DNA of 64,000 nucleotides from Nymphaea colorata (taxonomy: Eukaryota > Streptophyta > Magnoliopsida > Nymphaeales > Nymphaeaceae): contig NC_045140.1 of assembly GCF_008831285.2 (NCBI RefSeq), forward strand, positions 17,420,370 to 17,484,369. Reading direction: 5' to 3'. Shown piece after piece: positions 12,713 through 31,861 of this stretch. The position numbers and the translations under genes are program-made. Positions within the stretch are counted from its first letter, which is position 1; each line of letters starts with the position of its first letter. The notes below the pieces were generated by a model. The model ran no database searches, was not told where the DNA came from, and saw only the letters and a program-made list of their open reading frames with translations.

Positions 12713-15700
12713 AATTGAAGAGTGTCTACTCGGTCAAGTTTGAGCATGCAGACAAAGCTTTCACAAGTTCAGCTATCACTCGCCTTCGTCCTTCACTAGA
12801 ACGACCACACAGCACAACTAAAAACCATGAAGCTTTTTCTGAGAGCTTGAACTTCCATTCATCTATAGTTCCAGAAGTCTTGTCAGAAGACAATGGAAGT
12901 AGCTCATGCAGTACGTGATGCATCAATCCACCATGCACTGAGCCATCAACTTGACTTGATCCACCCCAACGTGATGCAGAACTGCTCCTGATTGAGACAG
13001 GATTGACATATCTGACGAACGAAACAAGATCCTCATCATTTTCTCTGCCAGAAATATTTGATGTCAACGAATCCGCAGACCCACCTTCCTGTTCAGCATC
13101 CTCCTTCTCATCCATTTTTGAATCACTCAACAAAGAAAGTTGCCAAAGTATTTCCTTGAAAATCTTCCCCAGATCCTTCAAAGCATCAGCATCCGCAGAA
13201 CCCAATTAAGGCACCATAGTAGATCCCTCAATTATTTGATCAGAATTTTCTATCTTGGATGGTGCACCATCATTGGAGGCAATCAATGCCCTCTCTTCTA
13301 CATCTGTTTCCATTGGCACTGGAGATGGTGAGGTCACAGATTCCAAAGAAAGCAATGTAGATTCACTTCCTGATCCTATCTTTGATATTGTACGTAATAT
13401 CTCAATCAACATATCCATCCCAGAACCACGAAGAGAAGATGCATGGCGCATCCACTCATCCAACCCTGTAGACAAGGACCCTGGAGTATCACCAGAAAGG
13501 GCACGCAAATAAATCCTTGAAGTAAATATTTTCACAAAACATCTCAAAGCATTCCGATCCTTTACAGCCTGAAGGCCATTGTTATTTAGGCATAGGGCAT
13601 CTAGACACTGTAGGATGCAAGATATTGCTTCTGCAGAGCAAAGTACACCACCCATAATAGCATCCAGAAAAGCACAAGGCAGATCAGCAGCATCCAGGAC
13701 AGAAAAATAGGTGGGGTCCTTGTGAATGAGATCACTCATGACAGTGGCAGCAAGAGAAAATACACCACCACCAAAATCTTTCGCTCTTCTGAAAATAATG
13801 CACAAACATTCTGGTAGTAAACTCTCCTCTGAGCCATAAATGCGAGCAGTGCTACCAGGAGCATAAGTGCCAAGGGATATTGCACGAAGTAATGCCTTCA
13901 TGAGCAGTCGGCGGTGGTAGGACACCAATGACTCTGAGTAAAGAGGCCGAACTTCAAGGTCACTAGAAGTGTCAACAACAGCTTTACATTTTATATTACT
14001 GCCATGGTCATCCTCATTTTTCTTTGAACCCTTCTCCACATAGGACACCTATTTTTAGTCATGCAATCGTGTCACCCAAGCCCCCTAAGTCCCTGAATAG
14101 TGTCGCAGCAGGATTGCTGTAGAACATATATGTCTCCAGAATATGAACTGCTGTGCTCACTAAATGTAAATGCTGAGGATTGATCAAGCAGAGGAAGAAG
14201 AGTGGGCATAAAACCAGCTTCACGTAGAGCAGAGTAACCTGAGGATGATGATACCAAAACAGTGACACGAGACAAGAGGGCTTCAGCAAAAACAATAGAC
14301 CATTTTGAAGACCCAGTCGTAATGGAAACAACAGCCTTTTGCGTAAGACTTGGTAAGATTCCTCGATGCCCCCCAGATGTCACAACACTTAAAACTGTTG
14401 GCTGGAGAGACCTGTCCTAGCAAAGAGCCACCAAAGACAAAATAGCCAGAATACGAATCTTTTCAGGAACTAGCTCTTCATAACTCAGTAAAGTGACTAG
14501 TTCATTAACAAATTCAGGCTCATTGCTAAAGAATGCAGTTAGGTCATCAGCATCATTGCTAGCTTGAACAAGCACCACAAACGCATATAGACGAATGCAG
14601 ATGTACTGCTGACGAGAAGCCAATGAACCAAATGACCTTGCAAAACGCAACCTCGTCAAGAGTGAAAATCGTAACCGTGTTGGTACTTTATATTCCATGA
14701 CTAGCTTGTTTAGAAGATCCAGATCACTCACATGGTGGGAGCCAATGTCTGGCAAGTGAATCACCTGCAGACCTTCTCTCCTCTCTTCTTTACCACCAGT
14801 CTCATCAAGTGAGCCACTCGATTCATAAAACTCAAAATGAAGAGTAGAGCCTAACTGGTGAGCCACAGAGTCGAATCCATTCTCAGTGGCACATGCAATC
14901 AACCCAAGGCCTTCTTCCTTACTACCCCATCCTTGTGAGAATGCAAAAAGTCTTGAATTCACGGTAGGTCTCTGATAGAACACTTTCCAATTGTTTTCTT
15001 TAAAAATGCAGCAAATGTCTGCAAGCTGGCTTCCACAATATCTGCATCCGTGCAAGCGAAAAGAGAAGAAAGATGTTGCTGCGATTGAGATACAGTGAAA
15101 CCATAAGAAGATAGCTCAATACATGTAAATTCCCAAACAGCAGCAAAAAAGAGGATGTGCCGATAACATGATGTTGTCCACCTCCAAATAACCTTAGTTT
15201 TAAACGAATGAGGAATTAAACTACATCACCCCATAAAGATAGCAGGTACCACTGCGATCAGGAAAAGTCCCAGCATAAATTGTTTACAGTCAAGCTCAAA
15301 CAAACATTCTTGGCTTGAAAATGGTTCATGCATATCTACTTCCAGTTGCTAACACTACAAACACGGGATCACCAAAGTTGCAATCTCAATGCTATTCAAG
15401 AGAAAATCTAAAACCTCATAACATCATTTTTACTCAGATTATTTATCATATTTTTTCATTTGCTTAAACCCATACTTCATACTTCATACTCATTAAAACC
15501 CACACTTCAGTGTGACCACAAATTAGAGTTTCAGCGACAACATATCTAGCAGTTCTTACTTCACCAATTCAACTCAGAGCATCTTGGCAGCAAAGTGACC
15601 AAGAAGACCAGCTTCAATTAGCAAGGTAGGTTTCTTTTCGATTAACTGCGCAAACATAACTAACCAATGATTTCTTCACCATCCAAACTCGCAATACACT

Positions 15701-17439
15701 TAATAATTTCTTGTTCTCCTTTAATAAGGCCAAAAAATTCAGCCAAGCTTCCAAATTCGGAAGTAAACAACAACACAGTCTGCCCTGCTTGTTTTCTATA
15801 TGAATTTGCACTACTTTTGTTTTGTATTATCCAAAACAGATGCAAGCATTATGATAAAAGATTTCCTTGAGGAATCTCATGAAGCATTATTCAGCTGAGA
15901 CATGGCACAAAAGTGCATAAAAAAGATTCCTCTTGTACCTCTATAAGATTGCCTATTATTCACCTGATGTAAAGGAAAACAGTCACCCCAGGCACCTCTA
16001 AAAAGCTGCCAAAAGCTCTGCAATAGTAGAGCAAAAAAAATCATGAAATCAGAGAAAGAAAATGAAACAAAAAAAATAACCCACTAGAAAAGGAACTATC
16101 TCAAAAGAAGGTTTTCTGGCATTTCAGACCTAGATAACCTTAGTCTACAACCTGATATAATTTCTCCATGACTTCCCAAGATAGTGTTGAACAGGCAGAC
16201 CAGCAGTTAGGTGGGGCCACATATATCATATTGACACACTCATAGCATTCAATGCAGTATGTTCACTTTAGTTCAAGGGTATCAATGATGCCTTCAACAG
16301 CATAAGGTCTAGGTACAAGGGTTCTTTTATCATGTGCTAGAATGGAAAAAAAATTCAAAAATATTCTGCAGCAATGTATACAAAAATGATATAGCATTTA
16401 AATGAATTCAATGATCTCGAGACAGTGTAAGCTTTATGAGTTACTGCCATAAACAAGAGAAATTTGGCGATCTGCAGGTACACATGAAGGAGAACAAAAT
16501 AAGTTAGCTGACAAAATCTTTTGCAGGCAATAGAACTTGCAGCTTTTACTTATGTGCAGTTCTTGTTAAGTGCTGAAACAAATTTCTAGGGGCACTGGAG
16601 AACTGGTTCAAGAACAGTATAAGGCTATGAGCACTTCGGCTAATATCTAATTTGATTATGTGCAGTTCTTGTTAAGTACTGAAACAAATTTCTAGGGCAC
16701 TGCAGAACTGGTTCAAGAACAGTATAAGCACTTTGGCTAATATCTAATTTGATGCTGTTTAGTTCTCATGCTGAGGAAAAAAAAACAGTGAATTCAGTTC
16801 AGTGAGTCACTCACACAGGCACATAGATCGGGAGTCAATATTGGACTGTTCTGTTGGGCATAACTCCTCAAGAAGGCACAGATTTGGTGCTTCATGCAGT
16901 GGTAAAGCTCTTGGGAAATGTATAATAATGCCAACTTTATATTAAACTACAAATACATGCATAGTCAACAACTCAATATAGCTGTACATGCATAAAGATA
17001 ATCCCTTAGCAAGTTTATGCCTTCATGAGCAGTCGACGGTGGACTTTTCGGGCTCCACCATGGAAGCCCAAATCATTACAATCCCACACAGAGATCAACA
17101 CTTGTTACCATTAACCACCTTCTGCATGATCGATGACCCATGCAACTCAATAACAAAGGTAGTGGTACCGGGGTTCTTCACTGTGATAGCATAAGCTAAC
17201 GCATCAATCCGCCAAATAGATGATTGCCGGCCCAATAATCAGCTGGATAAACCAAAACTCAACCGATTATAATCGAAGGAGCACCGAATTTCAATCGTCA
17301 ATACGTCCAAAGCCCGCGAAAGAAAATGAACAACGTCAATCACTAAGATAGAAAAATGCGTAAACCCAACATTAACAATTTAGGGTTTTCGGGATTCTCG
17401 GCATAGCACTTCAAGAACCCTCCTCCGTTTCAGCTTCAT
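12713..17439 (-). pseudogene. UPL1 duplicate, multiply broken pseudogene
   Basis: Second copy of the UPL1 5' region. Position 13529 corresponds to position 1 of the window and 15078 to the start of intact exon 4. Compared with the intact copy it has a 1-bp loss near 14968, a 5-bp loss near 14185, a 2-bp loss near 14050, CAG changed to TAG at 14419-14417, and TAA at 13208-13206. Exon 1 (17439-17407) has lost its donor (GT to CT at 17406-17405), and exons 2-3 are absent. Left of 13529 it carries further UPL1 coding relics (DALKDLGKIFKEILWQ, ASWFLVVLCGRSSEGRRRV) joined by internal deletions near 13222 and 12950. It cannot encode a ligase. Apparent identity to the intact copy is high, so the duplication is recent. 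Confidence 0.93.
17017..17035. other. 19-bp filler at the pseudogene deletion junction
   Basis: The pseudogene lacks the equivalent of about 4830-9045. At the join sits atgccttcatgagcagtcg, identical to 13892-13910 in its own exon 4. The intact copy differs by one base at this place (catAag), so the template was probably the pseudogene copy itself. Confidence 0.8.
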
Positions 17440-18128
17440 ATTGAATTACCGGCCCGTTCGGATCACCGGCCACGCCCACGAACGCAACTACGCATCCGAC
17501 CGATTTCCGGCCAGACAACGAGAAGCCTCTCAAAAAACAACCTATTCTGGGCAGATGACGGATCGGAAATCCCTCGGGCGATCGAAAACTAAAGGAAACG
17601 GAGAGTACGTAGTCAAGAAGAGTTCTTTCCTTCGCCAGAACGAATCGTAAGATGAGAGAGAGAGAGAGATGGGGGGTGGTTCTTCCTCTCGCCCGGACGA
17701 ACACAATAAAAAGGAGGAGGAAGAATCCTTTTTTTCCTTGGAAGGAAATGAGTGAAATCTTTTGCCTTCAACAACTTCCTTATAACCAGAGAGAGCGAGA
17801 GAGGCTCGGAGTAAAAGAGCGTCAGTGCTCCTCACATTTTCACTAATACTTTATTAGTAAACGTTTTCTTTTCATTATTAATTTTATATTTTGTAACAGA
17901 AACACAGATAAGGATGCTAATAAATACTGACTCAATTCCTAAAACAATCCAACTTTTTCTTTTTTCGATTTTACATATTTTTGGTGATGCTTTCAATTTT
18001 TATTTAAATTTCATTGCATTTTCACCATGCAATATTGCTTCTATAAGGAAAAATAATATCAGAAAATTACTAAAAATTATGACCCCGTGAATCTGACATT
18101 TCTCCTATTACTTCGCTGATATTTCAAA
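17440..18128 (-). repeat. Duplicated UPL1 promoter in front of the pseudogene
   Basis: Direct copy of 9453-10141 with scattered substitutions. The TATA motif is TATAAGG (17784-17778) instead of TATAAAG. Similarity stops near 18128, which marks the right end of the duplication. Confidence 0.85.
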
Positions 18129-19832
18129 TCCGAATACAAATAAAAATGCTCATAAGCAATGCTAAGATATCTTAAGGTTATCACAATCTCTTGGAAGTTA
18201 TTATTGCTAAATTTTCCATCAGGGGGGTCTCCGTGCACGTTCCCGAAGGGGATGCGGTATTATAACATCATAAGCTTGTTTCTAAAATAAAGGGAGATTT
18301 TTTAATAAGGGTCATTTTGCATGTTTCTGAACGGGGATGGCTGGGTCATAACATTATGAGCTTATACATAAAAGTGTATACAAGCCAGTTACTTTGACGC
18401 TAATGACCATCACCAACGTGAAGGACTTGAGAACATCCTTTTTGAGCGGCCGGAACTTTCGCCGGTGTCCTCGCTAAGCTATCACGTCAGAAAAGAAAAC
18501 GTTGACTTCACAGACAATTGCTTCACCATGACAAAGACAAAGTTGGGCTATGCAGAGAAAAGGATGCAGATCAAAGCAATGCACGCTTCAGTGCCACCCC
18601 ATGCCTGCAACACCACAAAGACAGTTAGACAATGACTTGATAACGCCAAAAGAAAAAAACCAAAAGCGGTTGTCCAATTTAGAAAAATTTCTAAAAGACG
18701 CAATTTCCATCTTGATTTTTTTCATTCGCATGATTTTCAACATTTTCTTCGTTATCAGCAAAAATAAGAAAAACTGAATACATAACGAACGAATAGAGAA
18801 CGAAAACCACCTTTTAATAGAAAGAAGCACTTTTACTAAAGTCAAGCAGCTTCAGAATTTTTTGGAACCAAACCAAATTTACAGAACAAATTTATTATCA
18901 TATTATCCTCACAATATGTAATACAAGTTGCAGTTCAAGTTGTATTATTTCAAGGCAAGCAAGAAACGGATACGCATACAAGGTGGTTGGCTCGAAACCT
19001 CCAAGTTTACTTTATTAAAAAAAACATTGAATACCAGATAGCCAAAACGAATCAGGAGAATTTTCCAGTGATTAGAGACCAAGGCATCGCAAACACGGGG
19101 GCATCCAAGCGAAGACAATAGAACAGGAGATGACAATCATCCGCTCCCTCAGTTGAAAGGTTATTCTTGTTTCCGAATGGAAGAATGTGTAGTGTCCAGA
19201 GACTTTATCACTTGTCTCGCAGAGTTAGACCCTAGCTAAGCTAGTAACCTCAACCCTAGGGCCTATGCCTGCTTTGGCTCAGAAATTTGACGGCCATGGG
19301 AATCATCGGCAGCCGCATTTCTGCTACAGATTGGCCCAACCAGCTATGCCAAAACTATTGGGGCCAGCTGAAAGGTCGTTCGTTCTCGTTAAAGAAAAAA
19401 AAAATCCCTTTTTTCCCAAGTAAGTTGCCTACAATTCTTCCAAAGTTTTTATCATTGCTTTTCACATACAGTAGAAATTCACTCAGAAGAGTTGGAGCAA
19501 ACTAGATGCACGCCTGCACCCAGACGTCATGATGTTCGATAAAATAATACGTGGAACCTCAACCAGCTGTTAGTGAATTGGCAAAACTAGGCCATTGTGA
19601 ATGGACTAAAACAAAATTTCACTCCAGAAAACAAAATTTTCAATGTTATTACCTTGAACTGCATTGACTGCTATGCTTCAAACAAGCTAACATGCTCACG
19701 CAGTGAAAATTTTCCAGTTCATGAAAAGAAGGGAAGGAAAGATTCGAGAACCGGACAGAATCGGATACTTTGAAATCGCTGCACGATGAGGAGAGAAGGA
19801 CACGAATGCAAGTGTTACCAAGCGAAACAAAC
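18129..19832. other. Intergenic, UPL pseudogene to thiolase
   Basis: Holds a degenerate tandem pair around 18230-18295 and 18305-18375 (variants of gtgcacgttcccgaagggga). Short ORFs show no recognisable protein. The part next to 19832 is probably the thiolase 3' UTR. Confidence 0.5.
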
Positions 19833-26247
<6,415 letters not shown>

Positions 26248-27930
26248 AAATAATCCAACAAGGACTACAAAAAAACCCTCGAATCTGAAAAATATATGAC
26301 TTGTTATCAAACAATACCAAGAGGGATAGAGAGAGAGAGAAGTTCAGGTGGAAAATGAAGAAGCCAAACTGGCGAGAGAGATTAATGCAGAAGAAACTTC
26401 GTCAAGTTCATAATCGAGTAATTCTTTGCATATTTTTCCTACGTTTGGCCACACGAAAGTTGAAGTAAGATCTCGTCTGAGGAACAAATAAATGCAGATT
26501 ATCAATCACAGACAAGGGCGTGTTTTTCTTTTCTGACATTTACTATTATAAAGACCATGAATGATGAATGAAAGGAAAAGCTTTCATAAACAAATATATG
26601 ACGCACAATAAAACATCTCACACAGAAGAATTCTGAGAATTCATAGAAAGCAGGCGAGTCATCTCGGTGAACCATTTTGAGTTTGACATTCACGTCGAAC
26701 AATTTTAAAATAGAACGACGTATGACCAAGTTTTAATTGGACTCAAAATACACTAGCTTAACTAGAGCAGGGTAAGCTTTGATACGTGGAACCAGACACT
26801 AGCTTGAAGATGTATGAGCTGGATAACAAAAGCAAATCAAATAATTCCTTGATTCACCTTTTTTTCATCGAAAATGCCGCAAAAAGGTTTTGACAATCAC
26901 TGTGAACTGATGATCCTCCAAGTTTAGGTCAGGTTCACGATCTAAAACTTCAGTGAACTTACTTTCCAAATTCTCAATAAAATAAAAGAAAAAACCTGAA
27001 GAGACCTGTTACTCGCAGTAATCAAATCAAGAGATAATAGTTTCGTAAGAAGATTTTTTATCCGCTAGCATGCTGAGAAAAAATAATTGTTTTGCATTAT
27101 TATGCTTCTTTCATTGTCCTGCTAAGTTAATTTGATTCATATATTCTGCATGATGAGAGAAGAAAAACGAACTTGAAGCATTGTACACATTTTTTTTTTT
27201 TTTTTCAAAAAATAGCAAGAATAGGAGCTCAACACTAGAGGCTGCGATTTTAAGGAAAAATTTATATATACATTGCTTGCACCATGTTCTATTGCGGAGA
27301 AAATTTATTCCTTGGAAAACAAAAAAGAAAGAGAAAATAATAGATACTAAATTCAACCTGACGAATTAAGCAACAGAGACGTTGTTCACTTCGAGGACAA
27401 CTGGAAATCCAAGTAACTAATGCTAGGCTGAGATTTGAAAAGAGAGCGAAAGGAATACATACACCGAGTTCATTTTAAAGGATTAAAAAGGAAAGAGTCA
27501 TTCCAGCAAAAAATGAAAAAATAAGAGAAAATAAACAAAAAAGGTCCTCCGAAGAAGAAAAAGTTATGAGAAAAAAAAACACACCAAAGTAACGAGTCAA
27601 GTTATTTACCACGCTGCTCACTTCCAGATAAACCAGAAATCCACCGGAATTCTCCGCGGAGCGAGTAGAAAAACAGCACAAAATTCCCAGAGTTTCTGTC
27701 GGGATCAAAAGAATTAACGCCCGCGGATTCGGAAATCGATCCACAACAAGCTCCTACTGAAGAAATAACAAATGCATGAAACAGAGGAAAAATACGGAGA
27801 GAATAAGCTGCGGAGGCGGGAAGCAGAGCGATGGCATTACCGCAGAGTCGTAGACGGAACAAACACGTCAGGCCTTCGACAGACACGCTAAATAGCAAGC
27901 TGAAATTTTCGGAATTTCCATTCACAGTCT
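26248..27930 (-). other. Thiolase 5' leader, probable UTR intron and promoter
   Basis: Just upstream of the ATG a TTTTTTTGTAG acceptor-like site is followed by a short leader. A donor-like G|GTAAAT near 27610 ends a GC-richer block (about 27610-27930) that looks like a 5' UTR exon. The ORFs there (27602-27925) do not resemble known proteins. The 1.3-kb gap between them would be a leader intron. Model inferred. Confidence 0.45.
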
Positions 27931-28121
27931 TGCTTCAGGCCTTGTTTTAAAAACACGACTTACTTTTGTGCTACTAGAACTAAACTAAGGCGGTCGGGAA
28001 GAAAATGTTTTCAGAGTACATGCAAAAAGAATGACGTTTAACAATAATGTCAAGAAAAATAGTTTAATTGTGTCTAACACCAAATTAAAAAAGCAAGGTC
28101 ATTTTTATGAAATATCTGGAA

Positions 28122-28164
<43 letters not shown>

Positions 28165-30954
28165 GAAGTCGTTTCCAAAATAATAGTAACGAAAAAAATG
28201 GGATTTAAAGAAGTTAAATTGCATTCAAAAATCGGATTTAGCTAAATTTGAGAACCAAAACTAAATTTACAAGCAATTCAGATCTACACGATCAACAAAT
28301 ATTGAAATTCAGATTCAATCGAATCCGGTATGAGTAAAAACGTCTTAAGGGAGTGACTATTATAGACTGACCTGGTAGAAGCCCAGGCTTTCGTTCGATT
28401 TCCTAGAGCGTCACTCCAGCATAAACCTAGACCTTGATTCGATTCTCATGGGCGTCAGTCCTTTTTATACAGAAAACACGATAATATTAGATCCTTATGC
28501 AATTTATCTGGCGAAGCGACCGAAGGATTTCAGTAAAGCCTGTATGTTTTAACTTTTATGTGTTAGTAAAACCTGTATTTTTTTTTGTAGTGGATGATGG
28601 AAGTATCAATGGATGAGGAACATGAAAAGCTAAGTGATGTTTTCTTTGAACTGCAAGGAAGCAAATTCTGCCTTTACCACCAAGGCACCAACTATTCAAT
28701 GACAATTGTTACGGGGCTTAGTTTAAGTTGTCGTCGTGTACAATTCTGATATCGGTACATGTGCTAGCCAAAATGAACCATTACTTAACGTTTTCCTCTA
28801 CATGCCCGTGTGCAGAAACTGAGGAAGGGTATTTTAGTAATTTGTTAAATATATTTTCATAATTTTATTTATTTTTAATTTTTTTTAAATAATATGAACT
28901 AATTATATTTTAGTCATTAACCATACTGACACCAAAAATCATGCATTAATATGATCAAGTTTGCTTGTTAGCTGATTGTACTGGACTGATAATTCAAGAC
29001 AAGTCATCAGAAAAACTAGCCTTTAGAATGTGTTTGAGAGAGAATAATGAGATGCCTCACCCTAAGGGGCAGTTTGTATGCAAGGAAATGGGGTGCAAAA
29101 GAAATTAATATAAAAAAAGATGAGTTTGTTTGGTTGGGATGAAAAAAAAAAGCGCGTGCAAATGTGTGTTTAGATATGAGGAGAAAAAAAGGAAAAAAAT
29201 GAAATGAAAAGGAGGGGAAGGTAGGGATTTTCAATCCAAAAAAAAAGGAGAGTTTTGGATGAAAATGAGATTGACCCGTATGATAATATTACAGACCTTA
29301 TAAAACCAGCAACTGACATAGTTTGCATTGTGAAAGTTAAATATGGTATGCATTAGTAGATAGGTTTCAAAATTTTTCAGTGAACAAAAAAAAAAAAATC
29401 ACAACACTGCTGCAATAAATTCAATAGGGGAACAGCTAAAAAATAAACACGACGGCCCAAAAGTATAAATAATCATTCAATATAATCACCTCAAATCTTG
29501 GAAGCAGTTAAAATGAAGGGTAGTGGGGACATTGTCATAAACAAAATAAATTATATTCTTTTCATTCATTTACACATAAAAAAAAACATTGTTTTTGACA
29601 TTTCTCTTCCTTTCCATTCATCCAAACAAAACTTAAAGACAACCGCCACAATAAATAACAAGCAAGGATGCGTGAAAAATTGATTGAAAGACACTCATTA
29701 AAGACAAAAAAGAGGTAGGGTTTGATCCATAATCATGTTTCCAAGACGAATTCCATGAATGATTCGAATCATGGCATGAAACACTGATAGTTAAGGATAC
29801 ACAAGTTCATTGAGCTTGCAGCACTATACAGACATTTTAACAAATATGATACGGTTGTTGAAATTAGATAAAAGTTTTGACCCTCAATCAAAGTTTTTTT
29901 CCTTTACCATTTGAAGGCTTGCATTGGTGGGACCCAGCTTTGGTGGGAATGGATCTATTCACATGCCGGACTCCGTCCGATCCATTTCAAGGTTAGGATC
30001 CAATAAAGTAAGATGACAAATTTGTTATATCTTGAAGGGTGATTAATATTTTGAAAATTTTACAAGAAGGTGCTGAACTTTTGGGCGGTTCAAAGATGTT
30101 TGCCTAACTTTTCATAAATAAACAAAGAGGTGCCATGAGAATGATTGAGCTTTGGTTATCAATCACTTAGCTATCTAACCAGAGTCGTACATCAGAATGG
30201 TTGAGAGAAAGAAAAAAAAATATAAAATAATAATAGATGATGAAAATGTTCATCATTTTTTTTGTTTTTCTTTTAATCACCGTGTTAATCACACGGTTCT
30301 GGTTTAGATGGTTGGGTGGTTCTAAAAATCCAGTGACACCATTTAAGTTTTCAAGTTAATGGTTCTTTTCAAACTCAAAAACCACACACACACGAGTCCC
30401 GACCTGACTCAAACACATTTTTTTCCTTTTCATTATTTTTAAGTTGCGATTTAATCTTTATTTATGTAATATTAAATGTAAGTGTGGGGTACAATGTACA
30501 TAGTTTAACTACATTATTAAGCATATATATGTTTGTATGTACACACGTGCAGGATTTTAAATCGATCCGATGTCAAGGTGCTGATACTTGGAAGCAGCTC
30601 GGAAGTGAAAGACGAGCACAAATAAATATCACAAAAATAAAGAATATATATATCTATAATATTCTCCTTTTTCAAGTATAATTATCAAATATCAATGATT
30701 TTGTGGTTTTAAACTATGCATCAAATTATGGCATCCGAGAATCTAATGCACTATCAAACTTACGGAACCACAAAAGCTTAATGCGGGGGAGCACAACATT
30801 GCATAAAGTTATGTGTGGTGTCATTAATATTTGATAATTAATCTGTAGCGTGTGTACACATCATATAGTAAATGAACTATGAAATGGTCTCTTCTGTATA
30901 AAAGGTTGCATCTTCATTCTATTACAAAATATATAAACTTGATTTTTTTAATAC

Positions 30955-30996
<42 letters not shown>

Positions 30997-31440
30997 GTAT
31001 GTGCAATTAAAAAATCAGAATTTGAGTAAGTTTTTGCGATTTTGTCAAAACTCGAGCATGTTTGTGCAAAATTTTGTTGCCCATGTTTTAAGTTTAAGCT
31101 AATTCAATTTTAGAAAAATGTAGCTCTGATTTAAAATAATAATTTGCATGAAAATAAAATTCAGGAAGAAGGTCGTTGTGGGAGAGATAATGGCGGGTCG
31201 TTTTAAGAAGTGGTGAAAAATATATTACTTATTAAAAAAATAAAAATAGCGAGATTTTAGGGAGAGAGAGAGTGAGGTGGGAAGATGACTCCAACGACCA
31301 ACGTAGATGAGTGAGGAGACCCTGATTTCAGACTAAAGTCCCTTGTTCTCCCTTCATAAAGGAGATTCAAAACCGCTAGGTTCTAAAGATCCGACGGTCT
31401 AAAACAAAAGGAGAGTAAGGCGGCCATGATCGACGGCGCT
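27931..31440. other. Intergenic, thiolase to TRM1
   Basis: AT-rich DNA with AT microsatellites at about 28126-28161 and 30960-30991. Near 28380-28470 two GTTCGATT-like motifs suggest old SINE remnants (weak). No ORF here resembles a protein. Confidence 0.5.
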
Positions 31441-31861
31441 GATTGAAAGATGAAAACGTCCTCTATTATTATTTTTTTCAAACTTTCAGGACATTATTTT
31501 TCTGGTGCAAAAGCAGGGAGGAGGGAGGGATCCAAGCAAGCAGGCGACGAAAAACCCTAAAAACCCTTCAGCACCTTGACTTCTTTCCTTCGCCCTCCAT
31601 CTCCTTGCTTTTTCCAGACAAGAACCCTAAACCCTAGTCCGATATCTTTCTCTCGCTGGAGAGAGAGCGAGAGATTTATCGCCTGCTTGGTAACGATTGA
31701 AGCGTGAAGGTTGAATCGATAACCGTCGGATTTATTTGTTTATTTATTTATTTTTCGGTTGTTTTGAGAGCTTGAGAGGAATACGTGGTGGGAGGTGAGG
31801 GGAAGAGGGTTTTTTTGTTTAAACTTTCTGTGTGGTTCCTTTCCTGGATTCCGTGCCCAAG
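31441..31861 (+). promoter_or_regulatory. TRM1 leader with telo-box motifs
   Basis: Contains AAACCCTAA-type motifs at about 31551-31560 and 31623-31635 followed by a CT/GA-rich leader. Telo-boxes are common in plant genes for translation and ribosome biogenesis, which fits a tRNA-modifying enzyme. Confidence 0.5.

Noticed and set aside
13003-13512. Plus-strand ORFs of 68-85 codons
   Set aside because: Antisense shadows of the UPL1 pseudogene.
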